The notes beneath the pieces are model-generated. The model made no database searches and was not told the origin of the DNA. It worked only from the letters and a program-made list of their open reading frames with translations. A stretch of DNA of 64,000 nt from positions 248,001 through 312,000 of the forward strand of contig CAVSRU010000012.1 of NCBI GenBank assembly GCA_963730535.1. Reading direction: 5' to 3'. The translations under genes were made by a program, and so were the position numbers. Positions within the stretch are counted from its first letter, which is position 1, and each line of letters opens with the position of its first letter. Of the stretch, positions 17,049 through 25,607 are shown piece after piece. The DNA comes from DASSUW01 sp963730535. GTDB taxonomy: Bacteria > Actinomycetota > Thermoleophilia > Solirubrobacterales > Solirubrobacteraceae.

Positions 17049-17998
17049 GCCGCTACCTCGTCACCGGCGCCTACGGCGCGATCGGCGCGTGGACGCTGCG
17101 AGCGCTGCTCGACCGCGGCCACGAGACGATCGCCTTCGACCTCGGCGAGGAGGCGCCGCGGCTCGCCATCGCGCTCGAGCCCGAGCAGGCCGCGCGCGTC
17201 GTCCGGGTGCGCGGCGACATCACCGACCTCCAGCTCGTCGAGCGGGTGCTGGACGAGCACGCCGTGACCCACGTGATCCACCTTGCCGCGCTCCAGGTGC
17301 CGTTCGTGCGCGCCAACCCGCCGCTGGGCGCGGCGGTCGACGTGCTCGGCACCGTCAACGTGTTCGAGGCGGTGCGGCGCCGCCGCGACCGGATCGCCCC
17401 CGTGGTCTACGCCTCCTCGATCGCCGCGCTCGGCGACGCGGAGCACCCGAGCACGCTCTACGGCGTCTTCAAGTGGGCGAACGAGGGCACGGCCGAGCGC
17501 TACTTCGAGGACTACCGCGTGTCGTCGATCGGCCTGCGCCCGCACACCGTCTACGGACCCGGCCGCGACCAGGGCCTCACGTCGGCGCCCACGACGGCGA
17601 TGGTGGCTGCGGTGGCCGGCGTGCGCTTCCACATCCCGTTCGGGGGCAGCGTGCAGATGCAGTACACCGCCGACGTCGGCGAGGCGTTCGCGCGCGCCAG
17701 CGAGCTCGACTACCGCGGGGCGTCCGTGCACAACCTCGACGGCCCGGTGGTCTCGATGCCCGAGCTGCTCGAGCTGCTCACCGAGGCCGTCCCAGAAGCG
17801 GCCAAGCTGATCACCGCTGACCGCGAGCCGCTGCCGTTCCCGGCCGAGGTCGACCACGCGTCGTGGCTCGAGCTGGTCGGCGGGCCGGTGATGCGCCCGA
17901 TCGAAGCCGGGGTGGCCGACGCGATCGAGCGCTTCCGTGCGCTGCTGGCCGACGGCCGCGTCAGCCCGCCGTCCAGGGGAGGCCGCGCCGCAGGGTGA
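17045..17998 (+). CDS. NAD-dependent epimerase/dehydratase (extended SDR)
   Basis: This 317-residue extended short-chain dehydrogenase has the NAD motif VTGAYGAIGAWT at the N terminus, a D for the adenosine ribose (IAFDLG), and the catalytic YGVFK near residue 138. HLAALQVP and LRPHTVYGPGR complete the fold. It could be an NDP-sugar epimerase or, like uronate and aldose dehydrogenases, a sugar oxidoreductase; the dehydratase coupled upstream (ATGA overlap) favours sugar-acid catabolism. The 3' end overlaps the convergent hydrolase gene by 38 bp. Confidence 0.82.
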   Translation: MSRYLVTGAYGAIGAWTLRALLDRGHETIAFDLGEEAPRLAIALEPEQAARVVRVRGDITDLQLVERVLDEHAVTHVIHLAALQVPFVRANPPLGAAVDVLGTVNVFEAVRRRRDRIAPVVYASSIAALGDAEHPSTLYGVFKWANEGTAERYFEDYRVSSIGLRPHTVYGPGRDQGLTSAPTTAMVAAVAGVRFHIPFGGSVQMQYTADVGEAFARASELDYRGASVHNLDGPVVSMPELLELLTEAVPEAAKLITADREPLPFPAEVDHASWLELVGGPVMRPIEAGVADAIERFRALLADGRVSPPSRGGRAAG

Positions 17999-18707
17999 GC
18001 ACGTGCACGGGCGCATCGGTCTCCGCGGCCTCGTCGGCCGCGCGGCCGGGGTGCTCGGTGTTGCCCTCGAACAGGTCCCAGTGGATCGGGACGAGCACGG
18101 AGGCGCCGATGCGCGTGGCCAGGGCGACGGCGTCGCGCGGGTCGAGGTTGCCGGCCAGGTCGGCCTGCTCGCGGAAGTACGTGCGGCCGTTGATGGGGAG
18201 CAGCGCGACGTCGACCGTCAGCCGGTCGAGGGCCGCGACCACCGCGTCGGTGACCAGCGTGTCGCCCGCGTGGTACAGCGCCACGCCGTCGAGCTCGAGC
18301 ACGTAGCCGACGAAGCGCGGGTCGTCCGTGTAGCCGTCCCGCGGGTGAAGGGCGTGGACGGCCGGCACGACGGTCGCCGACCCCGCCTCGCCGAGCGGCA
18401 CGCGATCCCCGGGCGCCACGCCCACGAAGGCGACGTCCGGAACCGCCTCGCGCACCATCGTCTCCAGCGGCGCCGGGGCCACGAACGTCGGCGAGTCGCT
18501 GCGCTCGGCCACCGCCTGCAGCGACGCCGGGTCGAAGTGGTCGAGGTGCTCATGGGTGATCAGCACCCAGTCGACGTCGCCGTCCACCGGCGGCGGCGGA
18601 TACCGGCGCCCCTCGTGCTCGGAGTAGAACGGGTCGACAAGGATCCGGCGGCCGGCGGCCTCGAAGCGGAACCCCGCCTGCCCGAGCCATGTCACGACCG
18701 GCGGCAC
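17961..18707 (-). CDS. Metallo-beta-lactamase-fold hydrolase (UlaG/UPF0173-like)
   Basis: The enzyme has 248 residues from GTG 18707. The metal motif THEHLDHFD lies near residue 50, with HALHPRD, HAGDT and PIHWDLFEG as later ligands. UlaG-type members hydrolyse sugar lactones such as L-ascorbate 6-phosphate; others are generic hydrolases. Next to a glucose-dehydrogenase-like gene (divergent) and a dehydratase, a lactonase role between sugar dehydrogenase and aldonate dehydratase is attractive but unproven. An alternative GTG is at 18695. Confidence 0.82.
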   Translation of the reverse strand: MPPVVTWLGQAGFRFEAAGRRILVDPFYSEHEGRRYPPPPVDGDVDWVLITHEHLDHFDPASLQAVAERSDSPTFVAPAPLETMVREAVPDVAFVGVAPGDRVPLGEAGSATVVPAVHALHPRDGYTDDPRFVGYVLELDGVALYHAGDTLVTDAVVAALDRLTVDVALLPINGRTYFREQADLAGNLDPRDAVALATRIGASVLVPIHWDLFEGNTEHPGRAADEAAETDAPVHVLTLRRGLPWTAG

Positions 18708-18729
18708 GGCGCGAGGATACTGTTGCCGG

Positions 18730-19776
18730 GTGCAGGCGCTCATTACGGTCCCGGGGCACCCTGACTCGGCGGCGGTCGCCGACCGGCCGGCTCCCGACCC
18801 CGATCCGAGCGGCGTCGCGATCCGCGTGCTGGAGGTCGGGGTCTGCGGCACGGACCGCGAGATCGCGGCCGGGGAGTTCGGCGTCGCGCCGCCCGGCGAG
18901 GACGTGCTCGTGCTCGGCCACGAGCTGCTCGGCGAGGTCGCCGCCGACGGCCACGGCTTCACGAAGGGCGACCTCGTGAGCGCCACCGTGCGGCGCTCGT
19001 GCGGGCGCTGCACGCCGTGCCTGGCGGGCTCACCGGACGCCTGCGCGACCGGCGACTACGCCGAGCGCGGGATCACCGCACTGCACGGGTTCGCCGCCGA
19101 GCTGGTGGTCGAGCACGCCGAGCACGTCGTGGCCGTCCCGCCCGCCCTCGGCCGCCTCGGCGTGCTGGCCGAGCCGGCCTCGATCTGCGCGCGCGGGATC
19201 CGCCATGCGCTCGCGATCGGCGCGCGGGCGCCGTGGGAGCCGCAGCGGGCGCTGGTGATCGGGGCGGGCGCGATCGGGATGTTGGCCGCGTACATGCTCC
19301 GGCTCGCCGGCTTCGAGGTGTGGGTCGCGGCGCGCAGCCCGGCCGGGAGCGAGAAGGCCCAGCTGGTGGAGGCCGCGGGAGCGCACTACCTCTCGACGGC
19401 GGCGACGCCGCTCGAGGACGCGGGCCGCTTCGACATCGTGATCGAGGCGGCGGGGAGCGCCGAGCTGATGCTCGCCGGCGCCGCCGTGCTGCGGCGCAAC
19501 GGCGTCGCCTGCCTGCTGGGGCTCGACGCCCACCCGCACTCGCTCTCGGTCGACGCCGCGTTGTTCGGCGTCGACTTCGTGCTCGAGAACCGGGTGCTGT
19601 TCGGCAGCGTCAACGCCCACAAGCAGGACTGGGCGGCCGGCGTCCGCGAGCTCGAGGAGATGCGGCGCCGGTGGCCTGAGGCGCTCGAGCGGCTGGTCGG
19701 CCTGCGCGTGCCGCCCGACCGCTTCCACGACGCGTTCGAGTTCCGGGGCGTCAAGGCGACGCTGCAGTTCGACTGA
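18730..19776 (+). CDS. Glucose 1-dehydrogenase-like zinc dehydrogenase
   Basis: This 348-residue protein is close in pattern to the archaeal-type glucose dehydrogenases rather than general alcohol dehydrogenases: GVCGTDREIAAGEFG near residue 36, GHELLGEV near 62, GRCTPC cluster, ERGITALHGFAAE near 118, Rossmann loop GAGAIGM, and a C-terminal GSVNAHKQDW near 280. It would oxidise an aldose to its lactone with NAD(P). GTG 18730 is 22 bp from the divergent hydrolase start. With the lactonase-like and dehydratase genes it could open a non-phosphorylative sugar route. Confidence 0.83.
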   Translation: MQALITVPGHPDSAAVADRPAPDPDPSGVAIRVLEVGVCGTDREIAAGEFGVAPPGEDVLVLGHELLGEVAADGHGFTKGDLVSATVRRSCGRCTPCLAGSPDACATGDYAERGITALHGFAAELVVEHAEHVVAVPPALGRLGVLAEPASICARGIRHALAIGARAPWEPQRALVIGAGAIGMLAAYMLRLAGFEVWVAARSPAGSEKAQLVEAAGAHYLSTAATPLEDAGRFDIVIEAAGSAELMLAGAAVLRRNGVACLLGLDAHPHSLSVDAALFGVDFVLENRVLFGSVNAHKQDWAAGVRELEEMRRRWPEALERLVGLRVPPDRFHDAFEFRGVKATLQFD

Positions 19777-19799
19777 CGGCTGGGTTACGCTGCCGCGCC

Positions 19800-20579
19800 G
19801 TGGCGCCTGATGTCCGCGTGGTCACCTTCAACGCCGCGGCGGGCAACCCGCGGATCACGACGCGTCAGGCCGACTTCCTCCAGCTCCCGTTCTACCGCGA
19901 GGCGCTCGAGAGCGCCGACGGCGCGCCGCTGCTGGCGCTCCAGGAGGTGGGCGACGAGCAGGCGGCGGCGCTGCGCCGCACGGCCGCCGCGCGCGCCGGG
20001 CGCGTGCTGCAGGTGCGCCGCCCGAAGCTCGGCAACGCCCTCGTCATCCCCGACCGCTATCAGGTGCTCGCCTCCAAGCGCGGCTACTACGTGGTCCCGC
20101 AGCTGCGGGGAATCCTCGACGGCCTGCGGAGCCGGCGTCCCAACTGGCGCCAGTTCGGGGAGGTGCGGATGTGGATCGAGGCCCGGCTGGGCGACCGCGC
20201 CACGGGCCGCCGCCTGACGCTGCTGACAACGCACATCTCGGCCGACGGGAGCCTCAAGGTCCCGCAGACCAAGGCGATCGTGGGCCGGGCGCTGGCCGCC
20301 GCGGCCCGGGGCCCCGTGATCCTGGCCGGCGACTTCAACGTGCCTGCGAAGAACCCACGGGGCCGCGACGTCGAGGCCGCCGCGCTGCTCGCCCGGCTGC
20401 GCGACGCCGGCACCGCCGAGCCGCCGGGCCGCGAGAACATCGACTACGTGCTGACCGCCGGCTTCGAGCCGGTCTCCTCGCGGCTGTGGACCGGGGACTC
20501 GGTCTCACTGCCCGGCAGCCCGAACGCGAAGACGGTCAGCGACCACTACGCCGAGGACGACGTCGTCCGCTACAGCTAG
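19800..20579 (+). CDS. Endonuclease/exonuclease/phosphatase-family protein
   Basis: This 259-residue protein shows the EEP metal and catalytic motifs in order: VTFNAA near residue 8, LALQEVG near 46, TTHIS near 141, LAGDFNVP near 178 and a C-terminal SDHYA. It starts with GTG and has no signal peptide, so it probably acts in the cytoplasm on phosphodiester or phosphomonoester bonds. Relatives range from DNA-repair nucleases to inositol phosphatases. The gene stands alone downstream of the glucose-dehydrogenase-like gene. Confidence 0.78.
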   Translation: MAPDVRVVTFNAAAGNPRITTRQADFLQLPFYREALESADGAPLLALQEVGDEQAAALRRTAAARAGRVLQVRRPKLGNALVIPDRYQVLASKRGYYVVPQLRGILDGLRSRRPNWRQFGEVRMWIEARLGDRATGRRLTLLTTHISADGSLKVPQTKAIVGRALAAAARGPVILAGDFNVPAKNPRGRDVEAAALLARLRDAGTAEPPGRENIDYVLTAGFEPVSSRLWTGDSVSLPGSPNAKTVSDHYAEDDVVRYS

Positions 20580-20758
20580 CCCCGGGCACGTCGATGTGAG
20601 CGGCCTCAGCGAGATGTACTCCGACGCGGTCGAGTGGGCCACCGAGACCGTGCTCCAGCTCGGCTGACCCCGGCGCACACACGCTTGACGGGAGTGAGAG
20701 ACTCCCGTTTCTAGAGGCGTTGGAATCGGTTCCACCGAACCGGAGGGGGAGTCGGGAC
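20580..20758 (+). promoter_or_regulatory. Amylase upstream region: hairpin and palindromic operator
   Basis: A perfect 7-bp hairpin ACGGGAG/CTCCCGT (20688-20708) ends in TTT and may terminate the nuclease gene. TTGACG (20685-20690) could be a -35, although the -10 is weak. TGGAATCGGTTCCA (20721-20734) is a near-perfect dyad and overlaps CGGTTC-CACC-GAACCG; both suit a LacI-type sugar repressor. GGAGGGGGA (20742-20750) is a strong ribosome site for ATG 20759. A 23-codon remnant ORF (20596-20667) has no recognisable product. Confidence 0.55.
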
Positions 20759-23700
20759 ATGCTGCGATTTCTTGCCACGCTGTGCGGGCTGCTGGCCTGC
20801 TTGGCCACCGCGTCGGTCGCTGAAGCGCACCAGAAGCGCGGCCACCACCACGGCAAGGCGCAGCACAGCCTGCGCGCGCCGGTGACCGACCAGAACTTCT
20901 ACTTCGTCATGGCCGACCGGTTCCAGAACGGCACCGCGGCCAACGACCATGGAGACCTTGACCCCGGCAAGGTCGAGGGGTTGTCGGGCTTCGATCCGAC
21001 CGGCAAGGGTTGGTACCACGGCGGCGACCTCCAGGGACTCCGCAACAAGCTCGACTACATCCGGAGCCTCGGCACCACCGCCATCTGGCTGACACCGAGC
21101 TTCAAGAACAAGGCCGTCCAGGACAACAACGGGTTCCCGTCGGCCGGCTACCACGGCTACTGGATCACCGACTTCACCCAGATCGACCCGCATCTGGGGA
21201 CCAACGACGATCTGGCCCTGCTCATCCGCGACGCTCACCGGCTCGGCATGAAGGTTTACTTCGATGTGATCACCAATCACACGGCCGACGTCATCCGCTA
21301 CCAGGAGGGCGCTGCGCCGGCGTACATCTCGAAGGATCGGTCCCCGTACCGAACCGCTGCGGGCACCGTCTTCGACGACCGCGACTTCGCCGGCACGAGG
21401 ACGTTCCCGGCGCTCGCGCCGAGCGGACAGCCCCCGTGCCCGACCTCCGGTCCACTTCGCAGCTTCCCGTATCGCCCATGCGTGCCGGACGGGACGGCGC
21501 CGTATCTCTTGGACGAGCAAGACGTCAAGGTCCCCGCCTGGCTCAACGATGTGAGCCTCTACCACAACCGCGGCAACACGACGTTCGTCGGCGAGAACTC
21601 GCTGTACGGCGACTTCTTCGGGCTCGACGACCTGTTCACGGAGAACCATCGCGTCGTCGACGGGATGATCGACATCTACAAGTTCTGGATCCGCGAGTTC
21701 CGCGTCGACGGCTTCCGGATGGACACGATGAAGCACGTCGATGACGCGTTCTGGCAGAGGTTCGCGCCGGCGATGGAGCGGTACGCGCGATCGCAGGGCG
21801 TCCGCGACTTCTACATGTTCGGCGAGGTCGCGGAGGACTTCAGCCACGAGATCCTGTCCCACTTCACGACGCACGACAAGGTGCAGGGCGTCCTCGACTT
21901 CCTGTTCCAGGTGTCGGCCGTCGACTTCGCCGCCAAGTCGCTCCCGACCGACAGGCTGCGCGACTTCTTCGTCAAGGACGACTGGTACACGGACAAGGAC
22001 TCGAACGTCTACAACCTCCCGACCTTCCTCGGGAACCACGACCGCGGGCGGATCGGCATGTTCATCCGCAACGCCAACGCCGGCGCAAGCGAGGCCGAGC
22101 TCCTCCAGCGCGACCGCCTTGCGCACGAGCTCATGTACTTCTCGCGCGGCAACCCGGTCGTCTACTACGGCGACGAGCAGGGCTTCACCGGCGCGGGGGG
22201 TGACCAGGACGCGCGGCAGGACATGTTCCCGTCGCAGTCGCCCCAGTACAACAACCTCTCGGATCCCATCACGGGGGACGACGGCGCCGGGAACAACGAC
22301 AACATCGGCTCGAACGAGACGCCGATGGACGACAACTTCGACCCGTCGCATCCGCTGTATCGCGGTCTCGCCGACCTCGCCGCCGTCACGCAACGCCACC
22401 CGACGCTGCGCGACGGCGCGCAGCAGCACCGCTTCTCCTCCAGCGGTCCCGGGGTCTACGCGTTCTCGCGGATCAGCCGCAAGCACCGGCGCGAGTACGT
22501 CGTCGCGCTCAACAACGCCGAGCAGACCGCCTCCGCGTCGATCCCGACCTACGTGAGCGACAGCAAGTGGAAGAAGGTCTATGGCAGCGGTCCCGACCGC
22601 CTGCGCACCGGCGCCAACCGGCGGTTGGACGTCACCCTCGGCCCGCTGTCGGCGGTCGTGTACCGGGCCAAGCGGCACATCCCGCGCAGCAGGTCGGCGC
22701 CGTCGATCTCCCTCGACGTGCCGGCTGAGGGGCGCGATCGCCTCGAGGTGCGCGCGAACCTCGGCGCTGAAGCCTTCGCCGAGGTGACGTTCCTGGCGAA
22801 GGTCGGGCGCGGCTCTTGGCGGAGCATCGGCACGGACGACAACGCCCCCTACCGGGTCTTCCACGACGTGGCCGACTATGACCCCGGCACCCAGATCCAG
22901 TACAAGGCCGTCGTGCTCGACAACGCCGGGCACACGCGCACGAGCGGCACGAGCACGTCGCGCGTGGCGGTTCCGTCGATCACGCTCGAGGCGCCCAACG
23001 ACAACGGGCGCGTGCGCGGCGAGGTCGAGGTCCGTGCCGTGACGGTCCCCGAGCACCCGTGGTATTCGGTCCAGTTCCAGCGCTCGGTGAACGGCGGCGC
23101 CTGGACCAACATCGGCTCGCCGGACACGTCGTCACCGGTGTACACGGTGTTCGACACCACCACCGGGCTCCCCGACAACGCCGTCATCAGCTACCGGGCG
23201 GTCCTGACGTACGCCCCCGGGAGGACCGTCACCAGCGCACCCCGCAGCGTGACCCACATCCTGCCGCGGGTCGAGACGGCGATCATCCACTACAACCGCT
23301 CGCCGGTCGGCGACTGGGGCCTGCACCTGTTCGACGGCGACCCTGGGGCGCTCGAGCCGGGCGAGGCGACGGCCGACTGGAACGCGCCGACGCCATTCGA
23401 GGGGACCGACGCCTTCGGCGTCTTCCACACAATCCAGATTGCAGACGACACGAAGCGGGTCGGCTTCATCGTCCACCGGCCCAGCGGCGACACGCCGGAC
23501 ACCCGGGAACCTCCGGCCGGCAGAACCGCTACTTCATCCCGCTCGAGAGCCCGGAGATCTGGGTCAAGGTGGGCGATCCGGCGGTGTACACTCGCAGCCG
23601 TAAGCGGGGGTTACGCCTCGGGGCGCCGCGCGCGCCCCGAGGCGGCCTGTTCGAGCGCCTCGAGCACGCGCTCGACCGACCGCTCGACCGGCTCCTCGGC

Positions 23701-23794
23701 AGCGTGCAGCTGCACGTCCGGCGTGCCGGGTGACTCGTACGGCGCGTCGACGCCCGTGAAGCCCGGCAGCTCTCCCGCCCGGGCGCGCGCGTAG
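20759..23794 (+). CDS. Secreted alpha-amylase (GH13) with CBM41-like end
   Basis: The protein has a signal peptide (MLRFLATLCGLLACLATASVAEA) and a GH13 barrel: FDVITNH, DGFRMDTMKHV (nucleophile Asp), FGEVAEDF (acid Glu) and LGNHDRGR. After residue 630 come about three Ig-like beta segments and a pullulanase-type PUD/CBM41 region (IIHYNRSPVGDWGLHLF). Near 23500 a single base appears missing: the expected continuation NRYFIPLESPEIW is in the +1 frame, which closes at 23733. The in-frame ORF drawn here therefore ends in nonsense. It would hydrolyse external starch or glycogen. Confidence 0.85.
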   Translation: MLRFLATLCGLLACLATASVAEAHQKRGHHHGKAQHSLRAPVTDQNFYFVMADRFQNGTAANDHGDLDPGKVEGLSGFDPTGKGWYHGGDLQGLRNKLDYIRSLGTTAIWLTPSFKNKAVQDNNGFPSAGYHGYWITDFTQIDPHLGTNDDLALLIRDAHRLGMKVYFDVITNHTADVIRYQEGAAPAYISKDRSPYRTAAGTVFDDRDFAGTRTFPALAPSGQPPCPTSGPLRSFPYRPCVPDGTAPYLLDEQDVKVPAWLNDVSLYHNRGNTTFVGENSLYGDFFGLDDLFTENHRVVDGMIDIYKFWIREFRVDGFRMDTMKHVDDAFWQRFAPAMERYARSQGVRDFYMFGEVAEDFSHEILSHFTTHDKVQGVLDFLFQVSAVDFAAKSLPTDRLRDFFVKDDWYTDKDSNVYNLPTFLGNHDRGRIGMFIRNANAGASEAELLQRDRLAHELMYFSRGNPVVYYGDEQGFTGAGGDQDARQDMFPSQSPQYNNLSDPITGDDGAGNNDNIGSNETPMDDNFDPSHPLYRGLADLAAVTQRHPTLRDGAQQHRFSSSGPGVYAFSRISRKHRREYVVALNNAEQTASASIPTYVSDSKWKKVYGSGPDRLRTGANRRLDVTLGPLSAVVYRAKRHIPRSRSAPSISLDVPAEGRDRLEVRANLGAEAFAEVTFLAKVGRGSWRSIGTDDNAPYRVFHDVADYDPGTQIQYKAVVLDNAGHTRTSGTSTSRVAVPSITLEAPNDNGRVRGEVEVRAVTVPEHPWYSVQFQRSVNGGAWTNIGSPDTSSPVYTVFDTTTGLPDNAVISYRAVLTYAPGRTVTSAPRSVTHILPRVETAIIHYNRSPVGDWGLHLFDGDPGALEPGEATADWNAPTPFEGTDAFGVFHTIQIADDTKRVGFIVHRPSGDTPDTREPPAGRTATSSRSRARRSGSRWAIRRCTLAAVSGGYASGRRARPEAACSSASSTRSTDRSTGSSAACSCTSGVPGDSYGASTPVKPGSSPARARA

Positions 23795-25482
23795 AGGCCG
23801 GCGGGGTCGCGGCGCTCGCACTCCTCGAGCGGGGTGTCGACCCACGCCTCGACGAAGTCGAGGTCGGCCTGCTCGTGCAGCTCGCGCGCCCACGCCCGGT
23901 CGGCCGCCATCGGCGAGACGAGCGCGACGATGGCGACGTTGCCGGTGTCGGCGAGGATGCGGGCGAGGCTCGCCACCCGCCGGGCGTGCTCGTGGCGGTC
24001 GGCGGGCGAGAAGCCGAGGTCGCCGCTCAGCCCGTGGCGCAGGTTCTCGCCGTCGAGCAGGTAGGCGGGGCGGCCGGCGGCGACCAGGCGCCGCTCCAGC
24101 TCCTCGCCGATCGTCGACTTGCCCGAGCCGGGAAGCCCGGTGAGCCAGACGGTCGCGCCGCGCACGCCGAGGATCCCCCAGCGCTCGCGGCGCGGGAGCG
24201 GCGGCTCGTGCCACACGACGTCGGGGCTGTGGGGGCCGACGGGAGCGCCGGCCTCCTCGGTCGCGCTGATGATCATGCCCGCGGCCACCGTGTCGTGCGT
24301 CGTCTCGTCGATGAGGATGAAGGCGCCGGTCGTGCGATTGCTCGAATAGGGGTCGGCGAGCACGGGGGCGCTGGTCCGCAGCCGCACGCGGCCGATGTCG
24401 TTGAGCACGAGCTCGCCGGGGCGCACGATGTCGCCGAGCGTCTCCATGTCCACGCGCGTGCGGATCTCCTCGATCGTGGCCCGCACGTGGCGCGTGGTGT
24501 GCTTGAGCTCGTAGCGCGTGCCCGCGTGCAGCGGGCGCTCGGCCATCCAGCACACCGTGGCCTCGAGGTGGCGGGCGACCGGCGGCGGCGAGGCCGCGCC
24601 GCTGAGCATGTCGCCGCGGCCGACGTCGATGTCGTCCTCGAGCAGGACGGTCACCGACATCGGCGGCCGGGTGCTCTCCACGGGCCCGTCGGGCGTGTCG
24701 ATCCTCGCGATCCGCGAGTACTCGCGGCGCGGCAGCACCACGATCTCGTCACCCGGGCGCAGCACCCCGCCCGCCACGCGGCCGGCATAGCCGCGGTAGT
24801 CGGGGGCGCGCACGGTGAGCTGGACGGGGAACCGCGCGTCCCCGTCCGCGTCGGTGCTGACCTCGAGCCGCTCGAGCTGGGCGAGCAGCGGCGACTCGGT
24901 GAACCACGGCGTCTTCGGCGACGGGTCGACGACGTTGTCGCCGTTGAGCGCCGACACCGGGATGGCGCGCACGTCGGGCACCCCCAGCCGCTCGGCGAGC
25001 CGCGCGAAGCCCGCCTCGATCTCGCGGAAGCGCGCCTCGTCCCAGTCGACGAGGTCCATCTTGTTCACGCACGCCACGACGTGGCGGATGCCGAGGAGCG
25101 AGGCAAGGTAGGCGTGCCGCCGCGACTGCTCGACGATGCCGGCCCGCGCGTCGATGAGGACGAGCGCGGCGTCGGCCGTCGACGCGCCGGTGACCATGTT
25201 GCGCGTGTAGCGGACGTGGCCGGGGGTGTCGGCGATGATGAACGAGCGCGCCGGGGTGGCGAAGAAGCGGTACGCGACGTCGATCGTGATGCCCTGCTCG
25301 CGCTCGGCGCGCAGGCCGTCGATGAGGTGCGCGAGGTCGACGTCGGCCCGCGCCATCTCGTCGGCCATCAGCGCGCGAGCGTCGTACAGGAGCCGCCCGA
25401 TCAGCGTGCTCTTGCCGTCATCGACGGATCCCGCCGTCGCGATACGCAGCAGCTCGGCGGAGGTGCGCTCGGTCGCCGTCAC
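23611..25482 (-). CDS. cysNC: Bifunctional sulfate adenylyltransferase subunit / APS kinase
   Basis: The protein is 623 residues from GTG 25482. The N-terminal CysN GTPase has GSVDDGKSTLIGRLL near residue 18, DTPGHVRYTRNM at 91 and NKMDLVD at 146. Beta-barrel domains follow, and the APS kinase (CysC) part begins near 440 with TGLPGSGKSTIGEEL. Together they make APS and then PAPS for sulfate assimilation. The partner subunit CysD is not adjacent, which is unusual, since cysD normally precedes cysN. Its last codons overlap the convergent amylase end and contain an 11-bp perfect hairpin. Confidence 0.92.
   Translation of the reverse strand: MTATERTSAELLRIATAGSVDDGKSTLIGRLLYDARALMADEMARADVDLAHLIDGLRAEREQGITIDVAYRFFATPARSFIIADTPGHVRYTRNMVTGASTADAALVLIDARAGIVEQSRRHAYLASLLGIRHVVACVNKMDLVDWDEARFREIEAGFARLAERLGVPDVRAIPVSALNGDNVVDPSPKTPWFTESPLLAQLERLEVSTDADGDARFPVQLTVRAPDYRGYAGRVAGGVLRPGDEIVVLPRREYSRIARIDTPDGPVESTRPPMSVTVLLEDDIDVGRGDMLSGAASPPPVARHLEATVCWMAERPLHAGTRYELKHTTRHVRATIEEIRTRVDMETLGDIVRPGELVLNDIGRVRLRTSAPVLADPYSSNRTTGAFILIDETTHDTVAAGMIISATEEAGAPVGPHSPDVVWHEPPLPRRERWGILGVRGATVWLTGLPGSGKSTIGEELERRLVAAGRPAYLLDGENLRHGLSGDLGFSPADRHEHARRVASLARILADTGNVAIVALVSPMAADRAWARELHEQADLDFVEAWVDTPLEECERRDPAGLYARARAGELPGFTGVDAPYESPGTPDVQLHAAEEPVERSVERVLEALEQAASGRARRPEA
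23615..23641. terminator. Hairpin at convergent amylase/cysNC ends
   Basis: GCCTCGGGGCG (23615-23625) pairs perfectly with CGCCCCGAGGC (23631-23641) across a 5-base loop. It lies in the final codons of cysNC. There is no long T tract, so termination from this GC-rich stem is inferred. Confidence 0.5.
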
Positions 25483-25607
25483 GCGCGTGCACGATACGAG
25501 GTCGCGCTGAGCGCGAGCCGCGCGGAGAAATCTAGGCCAGCGGCCAGGCGCCAAGCCCTACCGAGGACGGCCTTCGACTTGTACTGTTTGGCACGAGACT
25601 CGCTGAC

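Noticed and set aside
20596..20667. 23-codon ORF between the nuclease and amylase genes
   Set aside because: Too short, no ribosome site, no known match; noted only as a possible relic.
25588..25604. TTGGCACGAGACTCGCT, close to a sigma-54 -24/-12 promoter before YihY
   Set aside because: One mismatch in the -12 box, and actinobacteria generally lack sigma-54; no activator gene is nearby.
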